Below the pieces are notes generated by a model. That model saw only the letters and a list, made by a program, of their open reading frames with translations, did not search any database and was not told the DNA's origin. A stretch of DNA of 64,000 nucleotides from Sedimentibacter saalensis (GTDB taxonomy: Bacteria > Bacillota > Clostridia > Tissierellales > Sedimentibacteraceae), in NCBI RefSeq assembly GCF_007830175.1, contig NZ_VLKH01000001.1, positions 558,001-622,000 of the forward strand. The letters run 5' to 3'. A program made the position numbers and the translations under genes. Below, one piece after another: positions 16,788 through 24,914 of this stretch; position 1 is the first letter of the stretch, and every line of letters starts with the position of its first letter.

Positions 16788-17693
16788 TTAAATGATCCCT
16801 CTTATCTCATCAAGGGATTTAATACCTTCTCTGTCCATGTACTCTGATAGTCCGTTTATTATGTCTACGGCAATGTCGGGTTTTATGAAGTTGCCTGTAC
16901 CTATTTGAACAAGCGTGGCACCTGCCATAATAAACTCAACAACATCCTCAGCGCTCATTATTCCTCCTAGCCCGCAAACCGGAATTTTAACGGATTTAGC
17001 TGCATCTCTGACCATTCGAAGAGCTATGGGTTTAACACATGGACCGGAAAGTCCTGCATAAATGTTGTCAAATACTGCCTTTCGCTTTTTTATGTCTATG
17101 GCAAGAGCCTGTACGGTGTTGATTAGTGATATTCCATCTGCTCCTGCAGCTTCGCAGGCTATGGACATTTCAGATATATTTTCCGCATTGGGGGAAAGCT
17201 TCACCATAAGCGGTTTTTTGCATATCTTTCTAAGCTTTGACACAATATCATATGCAACAGCTGACTTTATTCCAAATGCCATTCCTCCGCTCTTTACATT
17301 TGGACATGATATGTTCAGTTCAATAAGGTCTACATCTGTTTCATTTAACTTGTAAATACCTTCATAATAATCTTCATCGCAGTGTCCTCCAAGATTTGCT
17401 GCAATTATGGTGTTGTAGCTTTTCATTCTTGGAAGCTCCTGATGGATGAAACTGTCAACTCCCGGGTTTTGAAGCCCTATGCTGTTCATGAGACCCATGG
17501 GTGTTTCCCACAACCTAATGCCTGTGTTCCCGCTTCTGCCGTTCAGTGTAAGGCCTTTGCTGCAAATTCCTCCAAGAATTGAAACGTCATAAATTTCAGA
17601 AAATTCTTCTCCAAAGCCATATGTTCCTGATGCAGTCAAAACCGGGTTTTTAAATTCCAATCCCATTGCATTGATTTTTAAGTTTGCCATCAT
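16788..17693 (-). CDS. pyrD: dihydroorotate dehydrogenase B, catalytic subunit
   Basis: 301 aa, type 1B. This FMN enzyme oxidises dihydroorotate and passes electrons to NAD+ through PyrK. Visible blocks: '[16 protein letters not shown]', '[10 protein letters not shown]', '[12 protein letters not shown]' (class 1B has the active-site Cys here) and '[20 protein letters not shown]'. Its ATG overlaps the pyrK stop (ATGA), consistent with the obligate PyrD-PyrK heterotetramer. A second ATG one codon later is equally possible. Confidence 0.96.
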   Translation of the reverse strand: MMANLKINAMGLEFKNPVLTASGTYGFGEEFSEIYDVSILGGICSKGLTLNGRSGNTGIRLWETPMGLMNSIGLQNPGVDSFIHQELPRMKSYNTIIAANLGGHCDEDYYEGIYKLNETDVDLIELNISCPNVKSGGMAFGIKSAVAYDIVSKLRKICKKPLMVKLSPNAENISEMSIACEAAGADGISLINTVQALAIDIKKRKAVFDNIYAGLSGPCVKPIALRMVRDAAKSVKIPVCGLGGIMSAEDVVEFIMAGATLVQIGTGNFIKPDIAVDIINGLSEYMDREGIKSLDEIRGII

Positions 17694-18427
17694 TCACCTC
17701 TTACCAGTTCATCGCTTGAAAACACCGGACCGTCTTTGCATGCCCTTTTATTTCCGTTTTTTGTCTCAACAGTGCAGCCAAGGCACACTCCCATGCCGCA
17801 TGCCATTCTTCTTTCAAGAGATACATAGCATTTTACATTATTTTCCATACAATTATTTATTATTTTATTCATCATAATTTCAGGTCCGCATGTGAGAACC
17901 GTTCCATATTCCTTATAACTGATGAAATCTGTTACAAAACCTTTTTCACCCATACTTCCGTCTTCTGTAACTACAATTGTTCTGTCTGCGTACTTTTTAA
18001 ATTCATTAACAACATATGAATTTTCTTCATCTTTGAAACCAAGAAAAACATCTGCATTTTTACCAAGTACTTTTACAAGGTACAAAAGAGGAGCTATGCC
18101 TATTCCACCTCCAACAACTGCCGTCTTTCCGCTTAAATTGTCAATGTCAAATCCATTTCCCAAGGGTCCGAAAAGCTGAATCTCATCATTTTCTCTCAAA
18201 GTGCTGATTTTAGTTGTTCCCTTTCCTTCAGTCCTGTAAAGAAACACAACTTTATTTTCACATAAATCGTGCACGCTTATAGGACGCGGCAGCAGGTAAG
18301 AATTATCAAGGGTTTTAAGCATAAAAAATTGTCCCGGTTTTATAATGCCTGCAAATTCGCAAGAAAGCCTGTATATATTTTTTGATACTTTTTCATTTTT
18401 TATAATTTTGCTTTTAACAACCTTCAT
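17690..18427 (-). CDS. pyrK: dihydroorotate dehydrogenase B, electron transfer subunit
   Basis: 245 aa with an FAD-binding barrel, an NAD-binding domain ('[20 protein letters not shown]') and a C-terminal [2Fe-2S] site from four cysteines in [18 protein letters not shown] plus KRACKDG. FAD contact is '[10 protein letters not shown]'. The start at 18427 follows TTAGGAGGTACA; a longer frame extends into pyrF and has no ribosome binding site. It lies 8 bases after the pyrF stop and overlaps pyrD. Confidence 0.95.
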   Translation of the reverse strand: MKVVKSKIIKNEKVSKNIYRLSCEFAGIIKPGQFFMLKTLDNSYLLPRPISVHDLCENKVVFLYRTEGKGTTKISTLRENDEIQLFGPLGNGFDIDNLSGKTAVVGGGIGIAPLLYLVKVLGKNADVFLGFKDEENSYVVNEFKKYADRTIVVTEDGSMGEKGFVTDFISYKEYGTVLTCGPEIMMNKIINNCMENNVKCYVSLERRMACGMGVCLGCTVETKNGNKRACKDGPVFSSDELVRGE

Positions 18428-18435
18428 TGTACCTC

Positions 18436-19299
18436 CTAAATGTGAGCTCTTATGTCGTCTCTCATCCTGATAGCTTCTCTTCGGGCACACATTGCAAAAT
18501 CATGCTCCCCGTTTTCTTCATTTTTATATGCTAGCAGTATTCCTCTTGATGAATTTACTACAGCACCGTTTCCACAGATCAAATATGTTGCTATGTCTTC
18601 TGCTTTTCCCCCTTGTGCTCCGTACCCTGGTATGAGCAGAAAGACTGATTTCATCTTGTTTCTAAGAGCTAATCCTTCTTCGTTGTTCGTTGCTCCAACA
18701 ACTGCACCAATTGAACTGAAGCCGCATTTTCCCACATTTTCCTCAGCCAGTAACTGTATTCTTTCACCAACTGTTTCATACAGAGGAACACCGTCTTCAT
18801 CTCTTATATACTGGAAGTCTTTTGCCCCCTTGTTGGATGTTCTCACAAGGGCAAATATCCCCTTGTCATTTTCTTTGACATATTTTAAGAAAGGTTCAAG
18901 GCTGTCGTTAATTCCCATATAAGCATTAAGTGTTACAAAATCTGCTTCGAAATCCCCTGTAAAATGACCCATTGCGTACATTTCAGCAGTCTTGGAAATA
19001 TCTCCTCTTTTAATGTCAGCAATGGATATCATGCCTTTTTGCTTTATATACTTCAAAGTATCAGAATAGGCTTTCATACCTTCAATTCCTAATGCTTCAT
19101 AATATGCTATCTGTACCTTGTAGCAGGAAACTACATCATATGTTGCATCTATTATTTCTTTATTGAAATTATATATTGCCACTGCTTTACTTTCAAACTT
19201 ATCAGCAAAATTCTTTGGCAAATAACTATAGTCTGTATCCAGGCCCACACAAACGTGGCCTTTTTCTTCCACCAGTTTGAATAATCTGTCTGCAATCAT
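18436..19299 (-). CDS. pyrF: orotidine 5'-phosphate decarboxylase (long form)
   Basis: 287 aa, type 2 PyrF (longer than the 230-aa E. coli form). It decarboxylates OMP to UMP. The catalytic Lys/Asp array is in SIADIKRGDISKTAEMYA, the N-terminal substrate loop is 'HVCVGLDTDYSYLPK', and the phosphate loop is in the late 'LIPGYGAQGGKAED'. The ATG at 19299 follows a GGAGG box. A perfect 11-bp hairpin (19331-19356) separates it from pyrI. Confidence 0.95.
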   Translation of the reverse strand: MIADRLFKLVEEKGHVCVGLDTDYSYLPKNFADKFESKAVAIYNFNKEIIDATYDVVSCYKVQIAYYEALGIEGMKAYSDTLKYIKQKGMISIADIKRGDISKTAEMYAMGHFTGDFEADFVTLNAYMGINDSLEPFLKYVKENDKGIFALVRTSNKGAKDFQYIRDEDGVPLYETVGERIQLLAEENVGKCGFSSIGAVVGATNNEEGLALRNKMKSVFLLIPGYGAQGGKAEDIATYLICGNGAVVNSSRGILLAYKNEENGEHDFAMCARREAIRMRDDIRAHI

Positions 19300-19330
19300 T
19301 TTATACCTCCATTTAATTCAGCATATGATT

Positions 19331-19356
19331 ATAGCTGATGATATTTCATCAGCTAT
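19331..19356. other. intra-operon hairpin between pyrI and pyrF
   Basis: ATAGCTGATGA-TATT-TCATCAGCTAT is a perfect 11-bp stem. No U-tract follows on the minus strand, so it is more likely an mRNA stability or processing element, or a weak partial terminator, than a full stop. Confidence 0.5.
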
Positions 19357-19361
19357 ATTTA

Positions 19362-19787
19362 TTAATTCTGTTCGTAAGCTGTATCACAGTATACGCAGCG
19401 GTATATTTTCTTTTCTTTGTCAGTGAGCTTAAATTTATTTACAATTTCCTGCTCAATTGAAGTAATACATCTTGGATTCTTGCATTTAACTATATTTTCA
19501 ATAGCTGAAGGCAATTCAAGATTGATTTTTCTGATTATTTCTCCGTTATCTATTACGTTAACAGTAATGTTAGGATCAATGAACCCCAGGACATCAAGAT
19601 CCAGATTTATTTTGTCCTCAATTTTGATAATGTCTTTTTTACCCATCTTCTTGCTTTTGGCATTTTTAATAATTGCAACGCTGCAGTCCATCTTATCAAG
19701 ATTTAAATACTTGTAAATCTGCATTGCTTTACCTGCCTGAATGTGATCAATTACTAAACCTTTGTTTACGCTATCTATGTTCAACAT
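19362..19787 (-). CDS. pyrI: aspartate carbamoyltransferase regulatory subunit
   Basis: 141 aa. It binds nucleotides (CTP/ATP) and links PyrB trimers for allosteric control. The N-terminal domain begins '[19 protein letters not shown]'. The C-terminal zinc site is four cysteines: CKNPRC and [11 protein letters not shown]. Its ATG overlaps the pyrB stop by one base (TAATG). Feedback by nucleotides therefore acts on the enzyme in addition to RNA-level control by PyrR. Confidence 0.96.
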   Translation of the reverse strand: MLNIDSVNKGLVIDHIQAGKAMQIYKYLNLDKMDCSVAIIKNAKSKKMGKKDIIKIEDKINLDLDVLGFIDPNITVNVIDNGEIIRKINLELPSAIENIVKCKNPRCITSIEQEIVNKFKLTDKEKKIYRCVYCDTAYEQN

Positions 19788-20713
19788 TATATCTCCACCC
19801 CCAACAATTCCATTATCAATGCCATTCTTACGAACATTCCGTACTTTGCTTGTTTGAAGTATGCTGCTCTCGGATCAGAGTCAATTTCTGTTGAAATTTC
19901 ATTGACCCTAGGAAGAGGATGCAGGACTATCATATCACTTTTTGCGCTTTTCATTTTTTCTGAGTCTAAAATGTAGCTGTCTTTCAATCTAATATAGTCA
20001 GCTTCATTGAAAAATCTTTCTTTTTGCACTCTTGTCATGTAAAGTACATCCAGTTCATCCATTACATTTTCAAGTCTTTCAACTTCTTTAAACTCAATTT
20101 TGTTCTTAATCAGTATTTCTTCTCTTATATAGTCAGGTATTCTCAATTCCTCAGGGGAAATAAGAACAAATTTTATATTATCATATCTTGAAAGTGCCTT
20201 TATAAGTGAGTGCACAGTTCTTCCGAACTTCAAATCACCGCATAATCCAATAGTAAAGTTATCAAGTCTTCCTTTTAATGTTCTGATTGTCAATAAATCT
20301 GTCAATGTCTGAGTTGGATGCTGATGACCTCCGTCTCCTCCGTTTATAACAGGCATGTCTGTGCTCATGGCTGCAACCATTGGTGCACCTTCCTTAGGAT
20401 GTCTCATTGCTGCAATGTCTGCATAGCATGCAATTGTCCTTATTGTATCTGCAACACTTTCTCCTTTTGCTGCTGAACTTGAGTCAGCCGAAGAAAATCC
20501 CATTACGCTGCCCCCAAGTCTAAGCATTGCTGCTTCGAAACTCAATCTTGTTCTTGTGCTTGGTTCATAAAATAGTGTTGCCAGTATTTTTCCCTTGCAT
20601 ACATCTGCATATGCTGACGGATTCTCGATGATTTTTCCTGCCAGATTCAACAGCTCATCAAGTTCCTCCAGTGATAAATCCATTGGTTCAATTAAACTTC
20701 TGCCCTTTAACAT
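19787..20713 (-). CDS. pyrB: aspartate carbamoyltransferase catalytic subunit
   Basis: 308 aa. It makes carbamoyl-aspartate, the committed step of pyrimidine synthesis. The carbamoyl-phosphate motif is [17 protein letters not shown]. The 80s-loop segment is '[18 protein letters not shown]', and '[18 protein letters not shown]' follows. It is the first gene of pyrBIFKDE. The ribosome binding site AAGGAGG is embedded in a PyrR-binding sequence (20718-20742), so translation initiation should be blocked when PyrR-UMP binds. A separate attenuator lies upstream. Confidence 0.97.
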   Translation of the reverse strand: MLKGRSLIEPMDLSLEELDELLNLAGKIIENPSAYADVCKGKILATLFYEPSTRTRLSFEAAMLRLGGSVMGFSSADSSSAAKGESVADTIRTIACYADIAAMRHPKEGAPMVAAMSTDMPVINGGDGGHQHPTQTLTDLLTIRTLKGRLDNFTIGLCGDLKFGRTVHSLIKALSRYDNIKFVLISPEELRIPDYIREEILIKNKIEFKEVERLENVMDELDVLYMTRVQKERFFNEADYIRLKDSYILDSEKMKSAKSDMIVLHPLPRVNEISTEIDSDPRAAYFKQAKYGMFVRMALIMELLGVEI

Positions 20714-20717
20714 ATTT

Positions 20718-20742
20718 CCTCCTTATTAGCCTCTCCGGACTA
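20718..20742 (-). promoter_or_regulatory. PyrR-binding site overlapping the pyrB ribosome binding site
   Basis: Minus strand AGTCCGGAGAGGCTAATAAG followed by GAGG. It matches the known PyrR loop consensus (ARUCCnGnGAGGyU...AAGG). The final AAGGAGG is the pyrB Shine-Dalgarno sequence. No terminator lies between it and the gene, so control here must be translational. Confidence 0.82.
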
Positions 20743-20772
20743 CTTTAAAGTTGTGAAAAAAATTTCCTTTGT

Positions 20773-20820
20773 AATCCTCGTTTTTATATACTTGTAAGAG
20801 AATTTTCCAGTATATAAAAA
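20773..20820 (-). repeat. dispersed palindromic element, copy B (pyrB leader)
   Basis: The minus strand reads TATATACTGGAAAATTCTCT then TACAAGTATATAAAAACGAG and GATT. It aligns with copy A by nfo and, in the opposite orientation, copy C by serS. Confidence 0.7.
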
Positions 20821-20846
20821 AATCTTCCATGCACAGCAAGGAAGAC
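20815..20846 (-). terminator. pyr operon attenuator terminator
   Basis: On the minus strand TCTTCC, an 11-base loop and GGAAGA are followed by seven T. It lies just after the first PyrR site. AGACTTAAGTCT upstream can pair with the 5' arm as antiterminator. Confidence 0.8.
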
Positions 20847-20866
20847 TTAAGTCTCTAAGATCACTT

Positions 20867-20893
20867 TTCCTTCCCAGCCTCTCTGTGCCAGAT
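20867..20893 (-). promoter_or_regulatory. PyrR-binding site of the pyr attenuator
   Basis: The minus strand contains CACAGAGAGGCTGGGAAGGA, matching the PyrR anti-antiterminator loop (GAGAGGCU...AAGGA). With UMP-bound PyrR the antiterminator should be disrupted and the terminator at 20815 should form. pyrR itself is not in this window. Confidence 0.85.
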
Positions 20894-20915
20894 TAAAGGT
20901 ATTTACTTTTTAATT

Positions 20916-20944
20916 ATATTATTACATTTCAAACCATATGTCAA
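20916..20944 (-). promoter_or_regulatory. pyrBIFKDE promoter
   Basis: On the minus strand TTGACA, 17 bases, TAATAT. It gives a leader of about 200 bases before pyrB. Confidence 0.78.
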
Positions 20945-20970
20945 CAAATATTTATTACTATTCTTATTTT

Positions 20971-21192
20971 TTATTCATCATTCTTTGGAAGATCAGATGG
21001 TGTCTGAACCTGACTGACAATCTTAGTAATTCTTCTTTCCACTTCACTTCTGGGAAGCCATACCTGTCGTTCACACGTTGTGCACTTTATTCTGAAGTCT
21101 GCACCAACCCTAAGAATTTCCCAGTCATATCCTCCGCATGGGTGTTTCTTTTTAAGTTTTACAACATCTCCCACGTTTAACTGCATTGGCAT
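20971..21192 (-). CDS. DUF951 family protein
   Basis: 73 aa. It matches the small DUF951 family: 'LNVGDVVKLKKKHPCGGYDW', then 'RVGADFRIKCTTCERQVWLPRSEVERR'. Three cysteines (one in HPCG, two in CTTC) resemble a zinc knuckle in a beta-barrel of KOW/SH3 type. Function is unknown; RNA or ribosome contact is a guess. It lies 11 bases after yedF, in the same direction. Confidence 0.85.
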   Translation of the reverse strand: MPMQLNVGDVVKLKKKHPCGGYDWEILRVGADFRIKCTTCERQVWLPRSEVERRITKIVSQVQTPSDLPKNDE

Positions 21193-21203
21193 AATATTCT
21201 CCT

Positions 21204-21812
21204 TTATATCATAACAGTATTGTCAGATTCTGATATCAAATCAACTATATCATACATATTTGATACTGATCCAACCTCTAAATCATTTGTAATTTCAAAG
21301 AAATTTAAACATGTTCCACATGAAACAATTTTAACTCCACCTTCTTCAAGCTTCTTCAGATCATCTAAAGAATCGGATCCCTTAACAGTCAGTTTAACTC
21401 CTGAATTTAAAAATACCATGAAATCCGGATATGGTTTTTTCTCGGACACTGTATATATGAAACTTTTCATCAGTATTTTACCCAAATCATCTGATCCCTT
21501 GCCTAGCTTATCTGATCCAAATACAAAACCTTTTTTCTGCGATTTATTGACTGTGTTGTTCTTCTCAGATTCCTCAGCGATTATAACTTCACATTCATTA
21601 CAAACTTCTCTGTTAAGATATACATAAATCCCATCGTCTTTATCTTCTGTTCTTGTATTAAAATTAAGTTTAGTTCCAAATTTCAGCACATTTGATTTTG
21701 CTGTTTCATTGTCTACTATTACAGTTAGTTCATTCTCGCCTGCATCTGATTCCTTCTTAGTCAAAATAACAGGCTGTGGGCATAACTTGCCCCTTGCGTC
21801 AACTACTTTCAT
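21204..21812 (-). CDS. yedF: sulfurtransferase-like selenium metabolism protein YedF
   Basis: 202 aa. The N-terminal TusA-like domain (1-72) has the signature DARGKLCPQPVI with C11-P-Q-P. The C-terminal DsrE-like domain has 'GGVKIVSCGTCLNFFEI'. The two-domain YedF form is found in organisms that use selenium, usually near selD or a NifS-like lyase. A NifS-like gene is three genes upstream in the same direction. No in-frame TGA or SECIS-like element was seen. A role in sulfur/selenium delivery is inferred. Confidence 0.88.
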   Translation of the reverse strand: MKVVDARGKLCPQPVILTKKESDAGENELTVIVDNETAKSNVLKFGTKLNFNTRTEDKDDGIYVYLNREVCNECEVIIAEESEKNNTVNKSQKKGFVFGSDKLGKGSDDLGKILMKSFIYTVSEKKPYPDFMVFLNSGVKLTVKGSDSLDDLKKLEEGGVKIVSCGTCLNFFEITNDLEVGSVSNMYDIVDLISESDNTVMI

Positions 21813-21820
21813 ATTTCCTC

Positions 21821-22486
21821 CTAATTATTGTAGAAACCTTTATAAGATAAATAATTCAACAATATATTGTTATCATAGAATATTTTACTTGATTCCGAAT
21901 TTAAAACACTTTGTGATAAGGAACTGTCCTGCATAAAACTTATTATGGGCGAACTCAGTGCAAATACAAGATACAATATTACAGCACTCTTAAGTATACC
22001 TGTTGCCCCTCCAAAAATTCTGTTTGTTAAATTAAGCAATGGAAGCTTAAATATAACATTTATCAGGTTTGATAATACAACCAGCGCCACATATATAATC
22101 AAAAATGTGATTATAAAACTAATTGACCTTATGGTTATGAGGCTTATATTGTCTACAAACAATGAAAATGTGTCTACTTGTTTAACTGTTCCTGAATTCA
22201 ATATATTGCTCACAACATTTTGCAGTTCTGCCGGCAGATGATCCGGATTCTTAAATGTTTCAACTATACTGCTTGACAGCTTGCTTTCAAAGAAATCATG
22301 AATTTTCACAAATAATTTAGTGTTGTTCAAAAGAAAACTTTCAACTATGTAATAAAACTCTTTGCTTACAAAAAATGCAACGATTGTGCCAAGTGTGTCA
22401 AAAAGAGTCTTTATGAATCCTCTTCTATAACCTTGAAAACATGAGTAAACTACAAAAATCACAATTAGAATATCAATAAAATTCAT
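21821..22486 (-). CDS. CvpA family membrane protein
   Basis: 221 aa. The CvpA/colicin V production family is shown by 'FIDILIVIFVVYSCFQGYRRGFI' at the N-terminus, four hydrophobic segments, and the conserved block 'NLTNRIFGGATGILKSAV' before the last one. The region between segments 2 and 3 is longer than usual. The molecular role is unknown. It is 8 bases from yedF and 24 from the upstream gene, so it probably belongs to one operon. Confidence 0.82.
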   Translation of the reverse strand: MNFIDILIVIFVVYSCFQGYRRGFIKTLFDTLGTIVAFFVSKEFYYIVESFLLNNTKLFVKIHDFFESKLSSSIVETFKNPDHLPAELQNVVSNILNSGTVKQVDTFSLFVDNISLITIRSISFIITFLIIYVALVVLSNLINVIFKLPLLNLTNRIFGGATGILKSAVILYLVFALSSPIISFMQDSSLSQSVLNSESSKIFYDNNILLNYLSYKGFYNN

Positions 22487-22510
22487 TTGTTCCCTCCTTT
22501 TATAACATAT

Positions 22511-23581
22511 TTATTTGATTATGCCAGATACTAGCTTGTCCTTGAATAATATTTTTATAGTACTTCCTTCCAACACATAGTCTTTAATGCTGTCTTGGTT
22601 ATCCTCAAATATTTTATCCAATTTGCTTCCATGAATAAGAAATATTGCATTTTCATTGCTGACAATTATTTTGTTATCAATTACCTCAACATTTTTCATG
22701 CCAGCAGGTGTATTTATAATTTCCTTAATCTTTCCCTCAAAATTATATGTAATTAACTCGGTACTATCATCGTGATCATACAGCATGTATATTTTTTGAC
22801 TTTCCTTATGGATTTCTATATCTGAAATCCTATTGTATATGCTGTTCTTCCACATTAATTTGCCATTTGTGTTATAGTAATATATATTCTTATCACCTAT
22901 GGCTATTATATTATTATTTACAATCTGAGTTTTAACCAATAATTCATTTTCGATTGTAGTGTTCCAAAGCTCAACATCATCAAGAAGATTGAAATAAAGT
23001 GTATTCTCGGGAATACCCTTCTCAAAGTTCAGCGTTATTAATGAATAACCTTCAGATTTATCCCCGATGGCTACCCCAGTAATAATTTCATCAAATTTTT
23101 TATTGTCAACAACAACTTCATTGTTATCATTCATTATGTACAGCGAGTTTTGCCCTGTATCTGTCTTGACAACCATATATGTTTCATCATTTTCACGTGA
23201 AACATTTAAGATATCACCTGGAATTTCAGCTACTACATACCTTTGATTATTCTTGTCAATCACTTCTGTGCTGTTTTCCATCTGTCTAAAAATGTAATTG
23301 TCAGTTACGAAGATTTTTTTAGAAAAGACTGCATTCTCACTTTCCCAAATGCTTGAGTTGTCATAATTGATAAACTTCATCTTTTGATTGTTGTAAGTAA
23401 TTATACCTCTATCAAAGAATTTGTATTCATCCAGAGTGTCAAGATGAGTACTTTTTATATTTACAATGCTGTAAACTTTTTTCTCATCCAGTGCTGAAAA
23501 AAATTCTTCTCCATAGGTTGAATACAATATTCCAACTACAATTATTAAAACCACAGAAATAAATATAATTGTCTTTTTCAT
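22511..23581 (-). CDS. membrane-anchored extracytoplasmic protein, DUF5711-like beta-propeller
   Basis: 356 aa. One N-terminal membrane anchor (residues 5-22) is followed by an extracytoplasmic domain made of repeated beta strands. These include several units of the form 'YNTNGKLMWKNS', 'YNFEGKIKEIIN' and 'INYDNSSIWESENA', which suggest a WD/PQQ-like propeller. I believe it is DUF5711-like; no enzymatic motif is seen. The coding sequence contains a near-consensus parS site (23189-23204). Confidence 0.6.
   Translation of the reverse strand: MKKTIIFISVVLIIVVGILYSTYGEEFFSALDEKKVYSIVNIKSTHLDTLDEYKFFDRGIITYNNQKMKFINYDNSSIWESENAVFSKKIFVTDNYIFRQMENSTEVIDKNNQRYVVAEIPGDILNVSRENDETYMVVKTDTGQNSLYIMNDNNEVVVDNKKFDEIITGVAIGDKSEGYSLITLNFEKGIPENTLYFNLLDDVELWNTTIENELLVKTQIVNNNIIAIGDKNIYYYNTNGKLMWKNSIYNRISDIEIHKESQKIYMLYDHDDSTELITYNFEGKIKEIINTPAGMKNVEVIDNKIIVSNENAIFLIHGSKLDKIFEDNQDSIKDYVLEGSTIKILFKDKLVSGIIK
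23189..23204. other. parS-like ParB-binding site
   Basis: ATTTTCACGTGAAACA matches the conserved parS consensus TGTTTCACGTGAAACA at 14 of 16 positions, including the complete TTTCACGTGAAA core. It lies about 8.6 kb from parB and 18 kb from dnaA, well within the usual origin-proximal zone. Confidence 0.75.
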
Positions 23582-23656
23582 AGTCTATCCTTGTTAAAAT
23601 ATGTTAACTAATTATAACAAATATAAAAATACATTGCATTAAAAAATTATTAAATG

Positions 23657-23695
23657 TTTTGACAAGAAAATTGGTTTACAATTTTCTTGTCAAAA
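23657..23695. terminator. perfect 17-bp hairpin after the cysteine desulfurase gene
   Basis: TTTTGACAAGAAAATTG (23657-23673) and its exact complement (23679-23695) flank a 5-base loop. It begins 5 bases after the stop of the NifS-like gene, with AT-rich sequence downstream on the minus strand. Termination is likely; a protein-binding role is also possible. Confidence 0.6.
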
Positions 23696-23699
23696 CACC

Positions 23700-24839
23700 T
23701 TATCTTTCTGAAATTTCATTTAGTGCTTTTACTGCTGCAATTACGTCTGATCTTTTTGTGAATGGTCCTATGCCAAATCTTACTGCACCTATATTTTCAG
23801 TACCTATTGTCTTATGAGCCAATGGAGCACAATGAAGTCCCGGTCTGACTGCAATGTTGTATTCCGTGTCAAGAATATATGCAACTTCTGAAGAATCCAT
23901 TCCTGCAATATTGACCGGAACAACGCCGCTTCTGTCATTTATGTCCTCTGGGCCATAAATTACAATTTTAGGATTTTTTCTCATCTCATTGATGAATGTC
24001 TCAAGAATATTTTTTTCGTGGCTTAAAATCGATTTTGTGCCCTTGTTTAAAATATACTTTAACCCTGCATTGAGACCTGCAATGCCCGGTAGGTTATGAG
24101 TACCTGCTTCTAATTTGTCCGGATAAAAATTTGGCTGATGAGGGTTGCTTGATTCGCTTCCTGTTCCACCCTCTTTGAGTTCCTTTATTTCAGCATCGCT
24201 GTTAATCAACAAAGCTCCTGTACCTTGCGGACCAAGAAGGCCTTTGTGTCCGGGTACAGCTAAAAAATCTATGTGTTGTTTCTGCATGTCTATCTCTAGT
24301 ACGCCTGCACTTTGAGAACCGTCTACCAAGTAAAGAACATTTCTCCTCTTGCACATTTCTCCGATTTTTTCAATTGGAAATATAGTTCCTGTCAAGTTCG
24401 ATACATGAGTTGTGACAACCATCCTTGTGTTGGTCTTTATGGCTGCTTCTATGTCCTGCACATTTATTTTTCCTTCATGAGAACAGGATACTATTGTATT
24501 TTCAACTCCAATATTTTCCAGTTCTTTTATAGGTCTTAAGACCGAATTATGCTCCATTGCTGTTGTTACAACATGGTCGCCTGGTCTTAGTATACCCTTT
24601 ATTGCCATATTTAATCCATCTGTTGCATTGAATGTAAGAATAACCTTCATGGGATCATCGAGATTGAACAGTTCTGCCAGTAGTTCTCTTGTTTCATATA
24701 TTACTCTTGCACCCTCTATGGCCATGGCATGACTGCCTCTTCCAGGGTTAGCCCCGTACTTTGTCATGGCGTCCATCACATTTTTATAAACTGATTTAGG
24801 CTTTGGGTATGTGGTGGCTGCATTATCTAAATAAATCAT
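23700..24839 (-). CDS. cysteine desulfurase / selenocysteine lyase-like aminotransferase V
   Basis: 379 aa PLP enzyme. The start is the ATG of MIYLDNAATTYPKP (24839), 9 bases after AGGTG; the longer frame has no ribosome binding site. The PLP lysine is in FLAVPGHKGLLGPQG. The sulfur-acceptor Cys is in RPGLHCAPLAHKTIG. The early 'DNAATTYPKPKSV' is typical of the Csd-like group near YedF. It should release S (or Se) from cysteine (or selenocysteine). It sits 75 bases downstream of pyrC and is followed by a strong hairpin. Confidence 0.88.
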   Translation of the reverse strand: MIYLDNAATTYPKPKSVYKNVMDAMTKYGANPGRGSHAMAIEGARVIYETRELLAELFNLDDPMKVILTFNATDGLNMAIKGILRPGDHVVTTAMEHNSVLRPIKELENIGVENTIVSCSHEGKINVQDIEAAIKTNTRMVVTTHVSNLTGTIFPIEKIGEMCKRRNVLYLVDGSQSAGVLEIDMQKQHIDFLAVPGHKGLLGPQGTGALLINSDAEIKELKEGGTGSESSNPHQPNFYPDKLEAGTHNLPGIAGLNAGLKYILNKGTKSILSHEKNILETFINEMRKNPKIVIYGPEDINDRSGVVPVNIAGMDSSEVAYILDTEYNIAVRPGLHCAPLAHKTIGTENIGAVRFGIGPFTKRSDVIAAVKALNEISER

Positions 24840-24914
24840 TATATCACCTGCTTCTTGTATTTGTAATATTATATGTGGCTTTTGCTCTTTGGGTATAACT
24901 ACATCCATAACTGA

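Noticed and set aside
21204-21812. Possible selenocysteine codon in yedF
   Set aside because: The frame is open without TGA and the key position is an ordinary Cys (CPQP). No SECIS-like hairpin was seen.
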